The notes: generated by a model not told the origin, from the sequence alone. Numbered from the stretch's first letter, positions 8,460 through 18,779 are shown. The stretch: 47,138 bases of DNA from Accumulibacter sp. (GCA_020049495.1 JAIFKU010000073.1:1-47138); one strand, 5' to 3'. Program-made: numbers and translations.

Positions 8460-10519
8460 ACGCCCAGTTTCGAAATGTCGGCTACTGCATTGAGTTGGTC
8501 GAAGAGTGCCTTGAGCAGGCCAAGACGATTGGCGCGCACAGCTGTATCTTCGACGTTGACCATCACCTTGTCAAAGAAATGATCAACCTCGGCACGTACC
8601 GAGGCCAGCGCCTTGAGTGCGTCGGCGTAGGCTTCGTTGGCAACGTGCACGCTGACGACCGGGGCAATTACCTGAATCCTGGCGAACAGCGCCTTCTCGG
8701 CGTCTTCCAGCAGCAGGGCCGGATCGGGCTTGGGCAGAACGCCTTCGGCTTTTTTCAGGATGTTGCCGATGCGCTTGTTGGCTGCGGCCAGCGCCAGCGC
8801 TTCGGGCAGGGCGAGGAAGCGGCGCACCGCATCGAGTCTGGCCGGAACCAGGTCAATGCGCGTCGGTCGCTGCGCCAGAACGGCTTCGACGACGTCCTGG
8901 GCGTGCCCCGCGTCCCTGAGCAGGCCGCGCAGCCGGTCGAACATGAAGTCGAGCAGGGGCTCGGTCACGGCTTGCGTCAGCACGCCAGCGGCGAAACCGG
9001 CCTGTGCATCGGCAATCAGTGCGCCGAGGTCGAGCGGCAGCGGCGATTCCATCAGGATGCGCAGCACGCCAAGCGCGGCGCGGCGCAGGCCGAAGGGATC
9101 CTTGTCGCCGGTGGGAATCTGGCCGATGCCGAAGAAACCGCTCAGGGCATCGAGCTTGTCGGCGAGTGCGGCGGCACAGGCGATGTTGCCCTGCGGCAAG
9201 GCGTCACCGGCAAACCGCGGCTGGTAATGGCTCTGCACGGCGTCGGCGACTTGCTGATCCTCGCCGTCGTGCAGGGCGTAATAGCGGCCCATGATGCCTT
9301 GCAATTCAGGGAACTCGCCGACCATGTCGGTGACCAGATCGGCCTTGGCCAGGCGCGCTGCGCGGGCAGCCAGCGCGTCATCGGCGCCGAGGCGGACGGC
9401 GATCTTCCGGGCCAGCGTTTCCAGCCGCTCCGCACGCTGCAGCACCGAGCCGAGCTTGTTGTGATAGACGACGTTGCCGAGCTTGTCGAGGCGCGAGGCG
9501 AGCGAAGTCTTGCGATCCTGGTTGTAGAAGAAACGGGCATCGGAGAGGCGCGGGCGAACGACGCGGGCATTGCCGCCGATGATGTGCTTCGGGTCGTCCA
9601 CCTGCATGTTGGAGACGATCAGGAACTTGTTCAGCAGCTTGCCGGCTGTGTCGAGCAGCGGGAAGTACTTCTGGTTCTGCTGCATGGTCAGGATCAGGCA
9701 TTCCTGCGGCACTTCGAGGTATTCGGATTCAAACTCGCCGACATAAACGACCGGCCATTCGACCAGTGCCGTGACTTCATCGAGCAGACCATCGGCCGGA
9801 TTGAGGCGGGCGGCGAGTTCTCTCGCCCTGGCGTCGAGCTGCGCGGCAATAGACGCGCGGCGCTCGGCGAACGAAGCAATCACCTTGCCGGCCATGAGCT
9901 TCGTTGCGTAGTCTTCAGGATTGGCGATGACGATTTCACCGGCAGACAGGAAGCGGTGCCCCAGTGTCGTGTTGCCGCTGGAGAGTCCAAGCACGCTGCC
10001 GGCGACCACCCGCGTGCCGTGCAGCATGATCAGGCCGTGCACCGGGCGCACGAACTGGTGCTCGGAATCACCCCAGCGCATGACTTTCTGGATCGGCAAT
10101 TTCTTCAGTGCCTGGGTGACGATGTCGGCCAGATGGGCGTCCAGCCCTTCGCCTTTTTTCTCGCTGCGCACGACAAAGTACTCGGCCTTGCCGTCGCTCA
10201 CCTTCTGCAACTGTTCGAAGGTGGTGCCGGCCGAGCGCATGAAGCCTTCCAGCGCCTTGGTCGGCTTGCCGGCAGCATCGACGCCGCTACTCACGGCTGG
10301 GCCTTTTTTCTCGATCACGCGGTCGGGTTGCCGTTCAACGATATCGGTCACCACCAGCGCCAGACGGCGTGGCGTGGCATAGGGCGTGCAGGTGCTTTGC
10401 GGCGAGGCAAAGGCCTGATCCTTGAGGGCAGTGAAAACGGAATGGGCAAAGGATTCGGAGAGGGCCTTCAGCGATTTCGGCGGCAACTCTTCGGTGCGCA
10501 GTTCGATCAGCACGTTCAT
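8456..10519 (-). CDS. glyS: Glycine--tRNA ligase beta subunit
   Basis: Beta subunit (687 residues) of the alpha2-beta2 bacterial glycyl-tRNA synthetase; it holds the tRNA-binding and editing-like regions, including an HD-like domain and a C-terminal anticodon-binding region. The N-terminus [14 protein letters not shown] is diagnostic. The frame is open back to 10720 but that part only shadows glyQ; the ATG at 10519 lies one base after the glyQ stop. Its own stop overlaps gmhB by 4 bases. A long open frame on the opposite strand (8495-10555) is a codon-bias artefact. Confidence 0.95.
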   Translation of the reverse strand: MNVLIELRTEELPPKSLKALSESFAHSVFTALKDQAFASPQSTCTPYATPRRLALVVTDIVERQPDRVIEKKGPAVSSGVDAAGKPTKALEGFMRSAGTTFEQLQKVSDGKAEYFVVRSEKKGEGLDAHLADIVTQALKKLPIQKVMRWGDSEHQFVRPVHGLIMLHGTRVVAGSVLGLSSGNTTLGHRFLSAGEIVIANPEDYATKLMAGKVIASFAERRASIAAQLDARARELAARLNPADGLLDEVTALVEWPVVYVGEFESEYLEVPQECLILTMQQNQKYFPLLDTAGKLLNKFLIVSNMQVDDPKHIIGGNARVVRPRLSDARFFYNQDRKTSLASRLDKLGNVVYHNKLGSVLQRAERLETLARKIAVRLGADDALAARAARLAKADLVTDMVGEFPELQGIMGRYYALHDGEDQQVADAVQSHYQPRFAGDALPQGNIACAAALADKLDALSGFFGIGQIPTGDKDPFGLRRAALGVLRILMESPLPLDLGALIADAQAGFAAGVLTQAVTEPLLDFMFDRLRGLLRDAGHAQDVVEAVLAQRPTRIDLVPARLDAVRRFLALPEALALAAANKRIGNILKKAEGVLPKPDPALLLEDAEKALFARIQVIAPVVSVHVANEAYADALKALASVRAEVDHFFDKVMVNVEDTAVRANRLGLLKALFDQLNAVADISKLGV

Positions 10520-10520
10520 G

Positions 10521-11474
10521 TTATTTCGCCTCCGCTGCAGCAGACATCGCCCTGAGCGAGACGGAGTCTTGCGAAGAAGTACTCTTGGGGTGCACCTTGC
10601 ACATCGGGAAGCCGAGGGCTTCGCGCGCATTGAAATAGGACTGGGCGACTTCGCGCGCCAGGGCACGCACGCGGCCGATGTAGGCGGCACGTTCGGTGAC
10701 CGAAATGGCGCCACGGGCATCGAGCATGTTGAAGCAGTGCGAGCACTTCATGACCTGCTCGAAGGCCGGCAGCGCCAGATTCAGCGCCATCAGGCGCTTG
10801 GCTTCGGATTCGTGGTCGCCGAAGTGGCGGAACAGCAGTTCGACGTTGGAGTGTTCGAAGTTGTACGTTGATTGCTCGACTTCGTTCTGGTGATAGACAT
10901 CGCCGTAAGTGACGCGGTATCCCGGACCTTCGGCCCAGACCAGGTCATAGACGTTCTCGACGCCCTGCAGATACATGGCCAGACGTTCGAGGCCGTAGGT
11001 GATCTCGCCGAGTACCGGCTTGCAGGTCAGCGAGCCGACTTCCTGGAAGTAGGTGAACTGGGTGACTTCCATGCCGTCCAGCCAGACCTCCCAGCCCAGC
11101 CCCCATGCGCCGAGCGTCGGCGATTCCCAGTCGTCTTCGACGAAGCGGATGTCGTGTTCCTGGAGGTTGATGCCCAGCGCTTCCAGCGATTGCAGATAAA
11201 GCTCCTGAATATTATCAGGCGAGGGTTTCAGGACGACCTGGTACTGGTAGTAATGCTGCAGGCGGTTCGGATTTTCGCCGTAGCGGCCGTCCTTGGGTCG
11301 GCGCGAAGGCTGGACGAAAGCGGCGTTCCACGGCTCCGGGCCAATGGCGCGCAGAAACGTGGCGGTATGGAAGGTACCGGCTCCAACCTCAATGTCGTAA
11401 GGCTGGAGCAGCGCGCACCCCTGTTTGTCCCAGAAACTCTGGAGACGCAGAATGACTTCCTGAAAAGTTGGCAT
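10521..11474 (-). CDS. glyQ: Glycine--tRNA ligase alpha subunit, with a repeat-derived C-terminal tail
   Basis: Catalytic alpha subunit (317 residues) of glycyl-tRNA synthetase, class II. The start [12 protein letters not shown] and the blocks [14 protein letters not shown] and [16 protein letters not shown] are highly characteristic. I chose the ATG at 11474; the longer frame to 11531 has no family support. After the usual end near GFPM there are about 26 extra residues ([10 protein letters not shown] and on to AAEAK). The DNA for part of this tail resembles a 27-base sequence found inside the intergenic repeat at 13007-13103, which suggests that a small repeat has entered the 3' end of the gene and extended the frame. 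Confidence 0.94.
   Translation of the reverse strand: MPTFQEVILRLQSFWDKQGCALLQPYDIEVGAGTFHTATFLRAIGPEPWNAAFVQPSRRPKDGRYGENPNRLQHYYQYQVVLKPSPDNIQELYLQSLEALGINLQEHDIRFVEDDWESPTLGAWGLGWEVWLDGMEVTQFTYFQEVGSLTCKPVLGEITYGLERLAMYLQGVENVYDLVWAEGPGYRVTYGDVYHQNEVEQSTYNFEHSNVELLFRHFGDHESEAKRLMALNLALPAFEQVMKCSHCFNMLDARGAISVTERAAYIGRVRALAREVAQSYFNAREALGFPMCKVHPKSTSSQDSVSLRAMSAAAEAK
10572..10592. repeat. Copy of a short palindromic repeat inside the 3' end of glyQ
   Basis: The 21 bases here match the sequence at 13029-13050 with one missing G and one C-to-T change (core AAGTACTCTTGGGGTG against AAGTACCCTTGGGGTG). It encodes part of the HPKSTSSQ stretch in the unusual C-terminal tail of GlyQ. The similarity was found by eye, and the probability of chance has not been computed. 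Confidence 0.45.
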
Positions 11475-11559
11475 GTAAGGCTTCGTGAATGCTGGGCAAA
11501 GGGCGATTTTACTTGGTTTTATGCCCGACAAGAAGAAGCCCGACGGTCTGCCGCCCGCG

Positions 11560-12465
11560 CTAGGACAAAGTCATCCAGGTCTGGTATTTCTCCCCGGGTT
11601 GCAAGCTCAGCGCGTGATCGGCGACATCACCCCGTTCCACGCAGATGTAGCCGACATGATTGCCCTCGCCGATATCCGCAATATTTCTGGCGTTGGCCCA
11701 AGCGTTCCAGACCACGGCACAGGCGGTGGCCGATTCGATTGTTACCCGGCCCGAGGTGCTTTCCAGGGTTTGAACCGGCGGCACACCGAGATAGATAAAA
11801 ACGCTCTCGGCACTGAGCCTGACTTCGCCGGCCTGTTTTTTGATTGCCGAGTCGCTCATCTTGTCGATATAAGTGACGCCGTCGAGTCCGGATATTCGTG
11901 CTTCCGCGACATCGGATACGGCGAAGTAGGTGTGGAAGGCAAAGGCGAAGGGCGCCGTTTCCGTACTGCAATTCCGGGCGGAAAAATTCAGCTTCAGTTC
12001 GCTGCCGACAACGACTTCGAGGCGGAAGTCAAAGGCATGCGGCCACAGGGCACAGACCGAGGCATCACCGCTCAGGCGCAGCACCAGGCGCGTTGCCCCG
12101 CTTTCCAGACTCTCGGCAGCGACCAGCGACCACGGCATGAGGCGCGGGAAGCCGTGCAGGAGCTTGCCGTCGCTGCTCGGGCCGAACCAGGGAAGGCAGA
12201 GCGGGATGCCGCCGCGGATGGGCTTTCCTGCTTCCAGCGCACTCTTGGGTGAAACCCAGAACATTTCGCCTCCGCCCACCGGCTGAAAGGCCATCAGGTG
12301 TGCGCCCTGCAAGGCGATCACGGCGCGCCCAAGGGCATTTTCCACGACCAGCATCGGCAAACCGGCATCGCCCGGCTGATGCAGTGCCGGATAGAGTTCG
12401 GTGGAATTGATCTGTTTGATGCCGGCACTGTTGCCAAGCTGTTCGAAAACGGACGGAGCGGACAT
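11560..12465 (-). CDS. D-hexose-6-phosphate mutarotase (YeaD-like, aldose 1-epimerase superfamily)
   Basis: Cytoplasmic beta-sandwich enzyme of 301 residues thought to interconvert the anomers of glucose-6-phosphate and related sugar phosphates. Visible family marks are the block [12 protein letters not shown], the catalytic His in FHTYFAVS, and the late motif [13 protein letters not shown] with a following Glu in CVERGDV. The frame continues upstream, but the ATG at 12465 is preceded by AGGAG at a suitable spacing and gives the usual length. It sits between a hemerythrin gene and glyQ on the same strand; the 60-90 base gaps give no evidence for tight coupling. Confidence 0.87.
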   Translation of the reverse strand: MSAPSVFEQLGNSAGIKQINSTELYPALHQPGDAGLPMLVVENALGRAVIALQGAHLMAFQPVGGGEMFWVSPKSALEAGKPIRGGIPLCLPWFGPSSDGKLLHGFPRLMPWSLVAAESLESGATRLVLRLSGDASVCALWPHAFDFRLEVVVGSELKLNFSARNCSTETAPFAFAFHTYFAVSDVAEARISGLDGVTYIDKMSDSAIKKQAGEVRLSAESVFIYLGVPPVQTLESTSGRVTIESATACAVVWNAWANARNIADIGEGNHVGYICVERGDVADHALSLQPGEKYQTWMTLS

Positions 12466-12529
12466 TGAGGGATTCTCCTGAAGTACTGCTGTTGGTGAAA
12501 GCGGGAAGTCGCGGAATGCGACCGGCATT

Positions 12530-12955
12530 TTATGGCCCGACGGTCGTATCGGGTTTCTTATTGCGCAGCAGAAAATCCCGGAACAGATAGTCATTCCTGA
12601 GGATGTGCTCGACCAGCCACGCCTTGACGAATTTCATGGTGTCCATTTCGAGGTGGATGTTCCTGTCTTCGAAAGACTGGCGCAGCCTGAAGATGGTGTC
12701 TATCATCGCCTCGTGAATCTGCTGGTGCTGCTCGAGCGTTGGGTAGCCGGCATCATGCATGATGACTTCCTCGTGACGGAAGTGCATCTGTGCGTAGACC
12801 ACCAGTTGGTTGAGGATGCGAGCGATGTCCTGAGGGTCACGTTTGTCGAGCCAGTGGTCGTGGAAGGCATTGATCAGACGAAACAATTCCTCGTGTTCGG
12901 CATCGATCAGGTCATTGCCGATCAGGTACTGGTTGGACCACGAAAGCAAGGCCAT
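12530..12955 (-). CDS. Bacteriohemerythrin
   Basis: Single-domain di-iron O2-binding protein of 141 residues. All ligand motifs are present in order: H-EELF near residue 21, HFRHEE near 57, HQQIH near 75 and HILRND near 113. That fits reversible O2 binding for storage, delivery or sensing, as in bacteriohemerythrins of microaerobic bacteria. The start MALLSWSNQ at 12955 has AGGGGAG upstream and is the normal N-terminus; the open frame to 13012 runs into a repeat element and is not used. It has no partner domain. The gene stands alone between lnt and the mutarotase gene. Confidence 0.93.
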   Translation of the reverse strand: MALLSWSNQYLIGNDLIDAEHEELFRLINAFHDHWLDKRDPQDIARILNQLVVYAQMHFRHEEVIMHDAGYPTLEQHQQIHEAMIDTIFRLRQSFEDRNIHLEMDTMKFVKAWLVEHILRNDYLFRDFLLRNKKPDTTVGP

Positions 12956-13006
12956 TGAGCGGCTCCCCTGTTTTTCAGCTAGAGAAACGCTGAAGTATTC
13001 CAAATC

Positions 13007-13103
13007 CGTCATTCCGGCGAAAGCGCCCCGAAGGAAGTACCCTTGGGGTGCCGGAATCCAGAAAAATCAACGAACTGGACCCCGGCCTTCGCCGGGGTGA
13101 CGA
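13007..13103. repeat. Intergenic inverted-repeat element with a second small palindrome nested in its left arm
   Basis: Left arm: CGTCATTCCGGCGAAAG (13007-13023) and CCGGAATCCAG (13051-13061). Right arm: 13075-13103, beginning CTGGACCCCGG and ending GGGGTGACGA, the imperfect inverse of the left. The right arm is identical over 29 bases to 26586-26614. The left arm is interrupted by 27 bases (13024-13050) that form their own imperfect hairpin (CCCCGAAGG ... CCTTGGGG). It lies between lnt and the hemerythrin gene, just upstream of the latter's ribosome site, and would fold in the transcript. It is of the REP/BIME kind common in proteobacteria. Confidence 0.85.
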
Positions 13104-13119
13104 ATAAATCAGCGTTTCC

Positions 13120-14652
13120 CTAGGATACTGCTGATCGTCTGCGGGTGAAAGCAATCAGCAACAATGCCAGAAGAATCGCCGGCCAGTTGCCCCAGCGCAC
13201 GTAGGGGGTGGGCCCTGCATAACCCTGCACTTTTGCGTGCAGCGCGCCGCGGGTAAAGGGTTTGAGTGCGCTCAGCAGATGACCGTCCGTGTCAATGATG
13301 GCCGTCATGCCGGTATTGGTGGCGCGCAGCATCATGCGCCCCGTTTCGAGCGCACGCATCTGGGCGATCTGCAGATGTTGCGCCGGGGCTAGTGAATCAC
13401 CGAACCAGGCGACGTTGGAGAGGTTGATCAGCAGCGAGGCTTCGGGCAGTGCGCGGATGATTTCTTCGCCAAAGGCATCCTCGTAGCAGATATTGAGCGC
13501 AATCTTCTGCCCGGCAATGTTCATCGGCGCCTGCCGGTCTGCGCCGGGGGTGAAGTCCGACATCGGGATGTTGACCAGGTTCATGAACCACTTGAAACCT
13601 GACGGTACGAACTCGCCAAACGGAACAAGGTGAACCTTGCGGTAGTCCTGTTCGCCCGCGGCGCCAATGCTGAGTACGGCGTTGGCGTATTGACGGTGGC
13701 TACCGATGACGATGCCGAGCAGCAGATCGCCCTGTTCGCGTTTCGCCAGACTCCTGAGATGATCCAGGTAGTCGGCCGGCAACTGGTCAAGAAAAGCGGG
13801 CAAGGCCGTTTCGGGCAGGACGGTGAGCTGCGCCGGATTTTCCAGTGCGAGGCGGTAATAGGTGCGCAGGGACTCGTTGAAGGTTTCGGGGCGCCATTTG
13901 AGCTCCTGCGGGATATTGCCCTGGAGCAGGCTGACGCTCAGCGGGGGCCCTTGCGGCGAGGTCCAGCGCTGATATCGCAATAGCGCGCCAGCGGTGATCA
14001 GAACGACCAGTAGCAGCAGTGGCAGGGCGGGGCACCAGCGGCTCCAGCGCAAGGGCGTGCAGGGAACACGGCCAGATACGCGGCGGACGGCTTCAACCAG
14101 CAGCACCGCGACAAGAACGGTGATCAGGGAAAGGCCATAGACACCCAGTACCGGGGCAAATCCCGAGAGCGGGCTGGCGGGCGCCTGCGCATAACCGGTC
14201 GCCAGCCAGGGGAAGCCGGTCAATACCCAGCCGCGCAACCATTCGCTGAGTGTCCATAAACCCGCAAAGAACAGGCTGCGTTGCCACCAGACTTGCGGCG
14301 AGAAACGGACGAACAGTGCGCAGGCCAGTGCCGGGTAAATCGACAGCAGGCCACAGAAGAGCAAGGTGGCCAGTGCGGCAAGGGGAACTGGCATGCCGCC
14401 ATAGGTGCTCAAGCTGACATACACCCACGATACCCCGGCGATGAACAGGCCAAAGCCAAAGGCCGCACCAATCAATGCGCCCTTGACGCTTCTCCGGGTT
14501 TCATTCGCGGGCAGGTCAAGCAAGGCAAAGAGACCGCCCAGCGTCAGCCAGATCAGCGCAAACCAGCCAACGGGTGCGTAAGCCAGAACGCTTGCCGCGC
14601 CCAGCAGCAGCGCGGCGCTCAGGCGCATGACGTAAGGCTCAGGCCGGGCCAT
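13120..14652 (-). CDS. lnt: Apolipoprotein N-acyltransferase
   Basis: Inner-membrane enzyme (510 residues) that adds the third acyl chain to the N-terminal Cys of lipoproteins, needed for sorting to the outer membrane. An N-terminal block of several membrane helices is followed by a nitrilase-like periplasmic domain with the catalytic Glu (LPETALP), Lys (YRKVHLVPFGEFVP) and Cys (ICYEDAFGE), and a last helix at the C-terminus. The ATG at 14652 overlaps corC by 14 bases; an ATG at 14628 is a possible alternative. The corC-lnt pairing is standard in proteobacteria. Confidence 0.94.
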   Translation of the reverse strand: MARPEPYVMRLSAALLLGAASVLAYAPVGWFALIWLTLGGLFALLDLPANETRRSVKGALIGAAFGFGLFIAGVSWVYVSLSTYGGMPVPLAALATLLFCGLLSIYPALACALFVRFSPQVWWQRSLFFAGLWTLSEWLRGWVLTGFPWLATGYAQAPASPLSGFAPVLGVYGLSLITVLVAVLLVEAVRRVSGRVPCTPLRWSRWCPALPLLLLVVLITAGALLRYQRWTSPQGPPLSVSLLQGNIPQELKWRPETFNESLRTYYRLALENPAQLTVLPETALPAFLDQLPADYLDHLRSLAKREQGDLLLGIVIGSHRQYANAVLSIGAAGEQDYRKVHLVPFGEFVPSGFKWFMNLVNIPMSDFTPGADRQAPMNIAGQKIALNICYEDAFGEEIIRALPEASLLINLSNVAWFGDSLAPAQHLQIAQMRALETGRMMLRATNTGMTAIIDTDGHLLSALKPFTRGALHAKVQGYAGPTPYVRWGNWPAILLALLLIAFTRRRSAVS

Positions 14653-15481
14653 CGCGGCCTGGCAGGGTGCTGACCAGCAGCGTGTAGAGTCTGCGGCTGT
14701 CGGCACGCAGTACCCGGAAGCGCATGTTGTCGAGCTCAATGGCCTCGTTGCGCCTGGGGACCCGGCCCAGATGATTGAGGATCAGGCCGCCCACGGTATT
14801 GCACTCCTCGTTGCTGAACTGCGTGCCGAGAGTGGTGTTGAAGTCCTCGATGGCGGTTTGCGCCTTGACTCGGTATTGGCCGTTCTGATCGCGCCGGATG
14901 TTGTCATCATCTTCATCAAAATCGTATTCGTCTTCGATGTCGCCGACAATCTGTTCGAGAACGTCTTCAATGGTGATCAGGCCGGAGACACCGGCGTATT
15001 CGTCGATAACTACCGCCATGTGATTGTGGGAAACGCGGAATTCGCGCAACAGCACATTCAGGCGCTTGGATTCGGGAATGAAAACGGCCGGCCGCAACCA
15101 GTCGCGCAAGCTGAATCTGTTTTCACTCTGCAGGCGCAGAAAATCCTTGGCCAGCAGCAGACCGATGACCTTGTCCCGGTTGCCGTCGATGACGGGAAAG
15201 CGCGAGTGCCCGGTGCGATTGACCAGGGCAATGATTTTGTCCAGTGGATCGTCGATGTCGATGACTTCCATCCGGGCGCGCGGCACCATGATATCGGACA
15301 CGCTGATTTCAGAGGCCGCGAGTGCGCCTTCGGTGATCGACAGCGCGTCGGCGTCGAGCAGATTGCGTTCGAAGGCCGAATGCAGCAGCTTGATGAGTTG
15401 TTCCCTGTCCTCCGGCTTGCGCAGGAGAAAGGAAGAGAGGCGTTCGAAAAAACCGGGTCGGTTGCTTGGGTTAATGTCCAT
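14639..15481 (-). CDS. corC: CorC/HlyC-family transporter-associated CBS-domain protein
   Basis: Protein of 280 residues with two CBS domains (SDIMVPRARMEVID near residue 65 and the second around 130-185) and a C-terminal CorC_HlyC domain (about 200-275). There is no DUF21 membrane domain, so this is the short soluble form linked to Mg/Co efflux and found next to ybeY and lnt. An acidic stretch DEYDFDEDDD joins the CBS pair to the last domain. I chose the ATG at 15481 (MDINPSNRPGFF); the frame is open well upstream but without family support. Its stop lies inside the lnt start region. Confidence 0.9.
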   Translation of the reverse strand: MDINPSNRPGFFERLSSFLLRKPEDREQLIKLLHSAFERNLLDADALSITEGALAASEISVSDIMVPRARMEVIDIDDPLDKIIALVNRTGHSRFPVIDGNRDKVIGLLLAKDFLRLQSENRFSLRDWLRPAVFIPESKRLNVLLREFRVSHNHMAVVIDEYAGVSGLITIEDVLEQIVGDIEDEYDFDEDDDNIRRDQNGQYRVKAQTAIEDFNTTLGTQFSNEECNTVGGLILNHLGRVPRRNEAIELDNMRFRVLRADSRRLYTLLVSTLPGRDGPA

Positions 15482-15528
15482 AAATCGAGTAATGAGTGAA
15501 GGCTGGTGGTTCCCGCTTGCGGCAGGGC

Positions 15529-15978
15529 TTACTTCTCTCCCGGATAGGGGTCGGCATAGCCGAGCGACGCGAGAATGACACACTCCTGATTTTCCATGAG
15601 GCGCGCCTGTTTTTTTCCGCTTTCGTGGTCGAAACCCTGCAGGTGCAACATCCCGTGCACGATCAGGTGGGCGTAATGGGCTTCCGCTGACTTGCCCTGT
15701 GCGACCGCTTCGCGTTCGACCACCGGGGCGCAGACGACCAGGTCGCCGCAAACGACCGGTTCGCGTTCGTAAGGGAAGGACAAAACGTTGGTGGCGTAAT
15801 CCTTGCCGCGATAGTCGTGATTGAGCGCTCGTCCCTCGCCGTCATCGACAAAGCGTATGGTGATCTGTCCGCCGCCTTCGAGTGCCGCACGCGCCCAGGC
15901 ACGGATCTGCGGACGCAAGGGTAGTTCTGCCACATTACAGGCATATTGCACACTGAGATTGAGTCGCCTGGTAATCAC
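15529..15978 (-). CDS. ybeY: Endoribonuclease YbeY, rRNA maturation factor
   Basis: Zinc-dependent RNase (149 residues) for 16S rRNA 3'-end maturation and ribosome quality control. The metal motif [11 protein letters not shown] is complete, preceded by [10 protein letters not shown] and NVLSFPYE, both usual. The start is a GTG at 15978 overlapping the phoH stop (GTGA). The very long frame that continues upstream in this register (to 16884) only shadows phoH. The phoH-ybeY-corC-lnt order is a conserved operon. Confidence 0.94.
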   Translation of the reverse strand: MITRRLNLSVQYACNVAELPLRPQIRAWARAALEGGGQITIRFVDDGEGRALNHDYRGKDYATNVLSFPYEREPVVCGDLVVCAPVVEREAVAQGKSAEAHYAHLIVHGMLHLQGFDHESGKKQARLMENQECVILASLGYADPYPGEK

Positions 15979-16988
15979 TTGCCTTCCAGCGAGGCCGTGT
16001 GTGCTTCGTAGGCGGAGACGATGCGGGCGACCAGCGGGTGACGCACCACGTCTTCCTTCTGAAATTCGGTGAAGGCAATGCCGCGCACGTCCTTGAGAAT
16101 CTGGCGTGCCTCGATCAGCCCGCTTTTCTGCCCGCGCTGCAGATCGATCTGCGTCACATCGCCGGTGACCACGGCTTTGGCGCCGATGCCGATGCGCGTG
16201 AGGAACATCTTCATCTGCTCGGGCGTGGTGTTCTGCGCTTCGTCGAGGATGATGAAGGCATGGTTCAGCGTACGCCCGCGCATATAGGCGAGCGGGGCGA
16301 TTTCGATGGCGCCGCGTTCGAAGAGCCTGGCCACCTTGTCGAAGCCCATCAGATCGTAGAGCGCGTCGTAAAGCGGGCGCAGGTAGGGATCGACCTTCTG
16401 CGCCAGATCGCCGGGCAGAAAGCCGAGCCGCTCGCCGGCCTCGACCGCCGGGCGGGTGAGGACGATGCGCTGCACCAGTTCGCGCTCGATGGCGTCGACA
16501 GCCGAAGCGACGGCCAGATACGTCTTGCCGGTGCCGGCCGGACCGGTACCGAAAGTAATGTCGTGTTCCTGGATATGCTTGAGATATTCGACCTGGCGTG
16601 GCGTACGGCCGTGCAATTCGGTCTTGCGCGTCATCAGCGTCGGCGACAGCCCGCCGATCAATGATTCCTTGCGCCGCGGACGGTTGATCAGCTCGATCAG
16701 CCCGAGCTGGATTTCGTCGACCGAGAGCGTGTCTCTGGCCAGCGCGTAGAACATCTGTAGCGCTTCGGAGGCGCGCGCGGTCTGTTCCTTTTCGCCGTGC
16801 AGCGTGAAGCGCTCGCCGCGACGGGCAATGGAAACATCGAGCGCCGTTTCGATCTGGCGCAGGTTCTCGTCGAGTGCGCCGCACAGATTGGCCAGTTGGG
16901 CGTTGTTGACCGGCGAAAGCAGCAACTCGACGGCCCTGGGTTTTATCGGGGCTCTGACGTTCATCCCAAGAGTATTCCTTTCAGTCAT
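15975..16988 (-). CDS. ybeZ: PhoH-family ATPase (PhoH-like protein YbeZ)
   Basis: P-loop ATPase of 337 residues. Walker A is [11 protein letters not shown] near residue 130 and Walker B is [13 protein letters not shown] near 230; a short KH-like N-terminal domain precedes them. YbeZ is known as a partner of YbeY in ribosome maturation, and the genes overlap here. I took the ATG at 16988, which overlaps the miaB stop by 4 bases. A second ATG at 16964, with AAAGGAA upstream, gives the N-terminus [14 protein letters not shown] and is a realistic alternative. Confidence 0.92.
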   Translation of the reverse strand: MTERNTLGMNVRAPIKPRAVELLLSPVNNAQLANLCGALDENLRQIETALDVSIARRGERFTLHGEKEQTARASEALQMFYALARDTLSVDEIQLGLIELINRPRRKESLIGGLSPTLMTRKTELHGRTPRQVEYLKHIQEHDITFGTGPAGTGKTYLAVASAVDAIERELVQRIVLTRPAVEAGERLGFLPGDLAQKVDPYLRPLYDALYDLMGFDKVARLFERGAIEIAPLAYMRGRTLNHAFIILDEAQNTTPEQMKMFLTRIGIGAKAVVTGDVTQIDLQRGQKSGLIEARQILKDVRGIAFTEFQKEDVVRHPLVARIVSAYEAHTASLEGK

Positions 16989-18322
16989 GATTCCTTGATC
17001 AGGATTTCGCCGCGCAGCGAATGCGGCAGGGCAGATGTTATGCACAGGTCGACGAAGCGATGCACGAGGCGCGGATGGCCAACAAAGTTGACGATGCGGT
17101 TGTTGTCGGTGCGTCCGGCCAGCTCGTTTTCATCTTTCTTCGACAGGCCTTCGACCAGTACGCGCTGGATCGTACCGACCATGGCTTGCGATACGACCTG
17201 GGCCAGCTCTTCGATCCTATGTTGCAGGCGCATCAGGCGTTCGATCTTGAGTTCGTGCGGCGTATCGTCGTGCAACTCCGCCGCCGGAGTGCCGGGGCGT
17301 GAACTGTAAAGGAAGGAGAAGGAGGCGTCGAAACCGACATCGTCGATCAGCTTCATCGTCTTCTCGAAATCATCGGCCGTCTCGCCGGGAAAGCCGACGA
17401 TGAAGTCCGAAGAAAGCGAAAGGTCAGGACGGGCAAGGCGCAGCTTGCGCACCAGACTCTTGTATTCAAGAGCCGTGTAACCGCGCTTCATCGCCGCCAG
17501 CACGCGGTCAGACCCGGATTGTACGGGCAGATGCAGATGCGATACGAGTTTCGGCACACTGGTGTAGACGTCGATCAGGCGTTGCGAAAGTTCGCGCGGG
17601 TGCGAGGTGGTGTAGCGGATGCGCTCGATGCCGGGCATCTCGGCGATATATTCGATGAGTAGCGCGAGGTCGGCCGTTTCGTCGCCGCTCGACATGGCGC
17701 CGCGATAGGCATTGACGTTCTGCCCGAGCAGCGTGATTTCCTTGACGCCTTGCGCGGCTAGACCGGCAACCTCGGTCAGGATGTCATCGAAAGGCCGCGA
17801 TACTTCCTCGCCGCGCGTGTAGGGGACGATGCAGAAGGTGCAGAACTTGCTGCAACCTTCCATGATCGACACAAAGGCCGAGGCGCCATCGACCTTGGCT
17901 GGCGGCAGATTGTCGAATTTCTCGATTTCGGGGAAGGAGATATCGACCTGCGACTTGCCGAGCCGGCGACGTTCAGCAATCAGTTGCGGCAGGCGATGCA
18001 GGGTCTGCGGGCCGAAAACGATGTCCACATAAGGCGCGCGGGCGACAATCGCCGCGCCCTCCTGGCTGGCGACGCAACCACCGACGCCAATAATCAGATC
18101 GGGATTGGCTTTCTTGAGCCGCCGCACGCGGCCGAGATCGTGAAAAACACGCTCTTGTGCATTGTGTCGCACCGAACAGGTATTGAAGAGGATGATGTCA
18201 GCATCTTCGGGGGTGTCGGTCTTGACGATGTCTTCAGAAGCAGCGAGCACGTCGGCCATCTTGTCCGAATCGTACTCGTTCATCTGGCACCCGAAGGTGC
18301 GGATGAACAGTTTTTTTGCCAT
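16985..18322 (-). CDS. miaB: tRNA-2-methylthio-N6-dimethylallyladenosine synthase
   Basis: Radical-SAM methylthiotransferase (445 residues) that modifies i6A37 of tRNAs reading UNN codons. Visible are the N-terminal MTTase domain with its three cluster cysteines ([17 protein letters not shown] and GCVASQEG), the radical-SAM motif CSKFCTFC near residue 152, and a C-terminal TRAM domain. The length is standard. The gene heads the miaB-ybeZ-ybeY-corC-lnt series and is 10 bases downstream of a small hypothetical gene. Confidence 0.96.
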   Translation of the reverse strand: MAKKLFIRTFGCQMNEYDSDKMADVLAASEDIVKTDTPEDADIILFNTCSVRHNAQERVFHDLGRVRRLKKANPDLIIGVGGCVASQEGAAIVARAPYVDIVFGPQTLHRLPQLIAERRRLGKSQVDISFPEIEKFDNLPPAKVDGASAFVSIMEGCSKFCTFCIVPYTRGEEVSRPFDDILTEVAGLAAQGVKEITLLGQNVNAYRGAMSSGDETADLALLIEYIAEMPGIERIRYTTSHPRELSQRLIDVYTSVPKLVSHLHLPVQSGSDRVLAAMKRGYTALEYKSLVRKLRLARPDLSLSSDFIVGFPGETADDFEKTMKLIDDVGFDASFSFLYSSRPGTPAAELHDDTPHELKIERLMRLQHRIEELAQVVSQAMVGTIQRVLVEGLSKKDENELAGRTDNNRIVNFVGHPRLVHRFVDLCITSALPHSLRGEILIKES

Positions 18323-18332
18323 TTTTCCTTGA

Positions 18333-18689
18333 TCAGTTGTTTGGGTGTGCCGCCGCTTCGGCGGGATTGATCATCCAGACGCGGAAAACGGCGCCGGATG
18401 CGTCTGTGAGGTAGACGACTTCTTTCGTGTCCTCAATAGTCATCGGCATGACGATCAGGTTGCGCAGACTGCGAAATTGTACCGCCGGAGCAAGCCGTAA
18501 CGATTGGCCGTCAATCACCACATGGCCGTCTCCCTGGGGCGGCAACATGACGCCAAGCTTGGCTTCGGGTGGCAGTGTGCGGGTCGTTGCGTAGATTTCG
18601 TATTGCGCAGGATTGGACGCAGAGCTTTGCGTTGCTGTTTCGATTATGGCGCTGATAATCGAGGCGATCAGGGATGCAGGTAGTGGCAT
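18333..18689 (-). CDS. Hypothetical protein, 118 residues
   Basis: I do not recognise this family. The protein has a hydrophobic, amphipathic start ([16 protein letters not shown]), then a stretch rich in beta-prone residues with a [19 protein letters not shown] ending that could bind or scaffold. No signal peptide, metal motif or known domain is evident. It is probably real: its codon use resembles that of its neighbours, it fills the gap before miaB with a 10-base spacer, and it ends the run of minus-strand genes facing the tRNA. Co-transcription with miaB is likely. Confidence 0.6.
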   Translation of the reverse strand: MPLPASLIASIISAIIETATQSSASNPAQYEIYATTRTLPPEAKLGVMLPPQGDGHVVIDGQSLRLAPAVQFRSLRNLIVMPMTIEDTKEVVYLTDASGAVFRVWMINPAEAAAHPNN

Positions 18690-18735
18690 GGCACCATTAT
18701 AGACAAGCTTGCGCGCCTTGTGTGGCCGTAAAAAC

Positions 18736-18765
18736 TTGACCAGAAGCTCCGCGAAACCCTATAAT
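18736..18765 (+). promoter_or_regulatory. Sigma-70 promoter of the tRNA-Met gene
   Basis: TTGACC (18736-18741) and a perfect TATAAT (18760-18765) are separated by 18 bases. The -10 box ends 14 bases before the mature tRNA, leaving room for a short 5' leader. Confidence 0.8.
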
Positions 18766-18779
18766 CTCGCGCCCTACTT

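Noticed and set aside
8495-10555. 686-codon open frame on the plus strand opposite glyS
   Set aside because: It lies wholly antisense to glyS, has no ribosome site and no domain; high-GC codon bias explains the open antisense frame.
15979-16884. Upstream part of the long minus-strand frame that ends in ybeY
   Set aside because: It shadows ybeZ in another register with Arg-rich, featureless translation; ybeY starts at the GTG at 15978.
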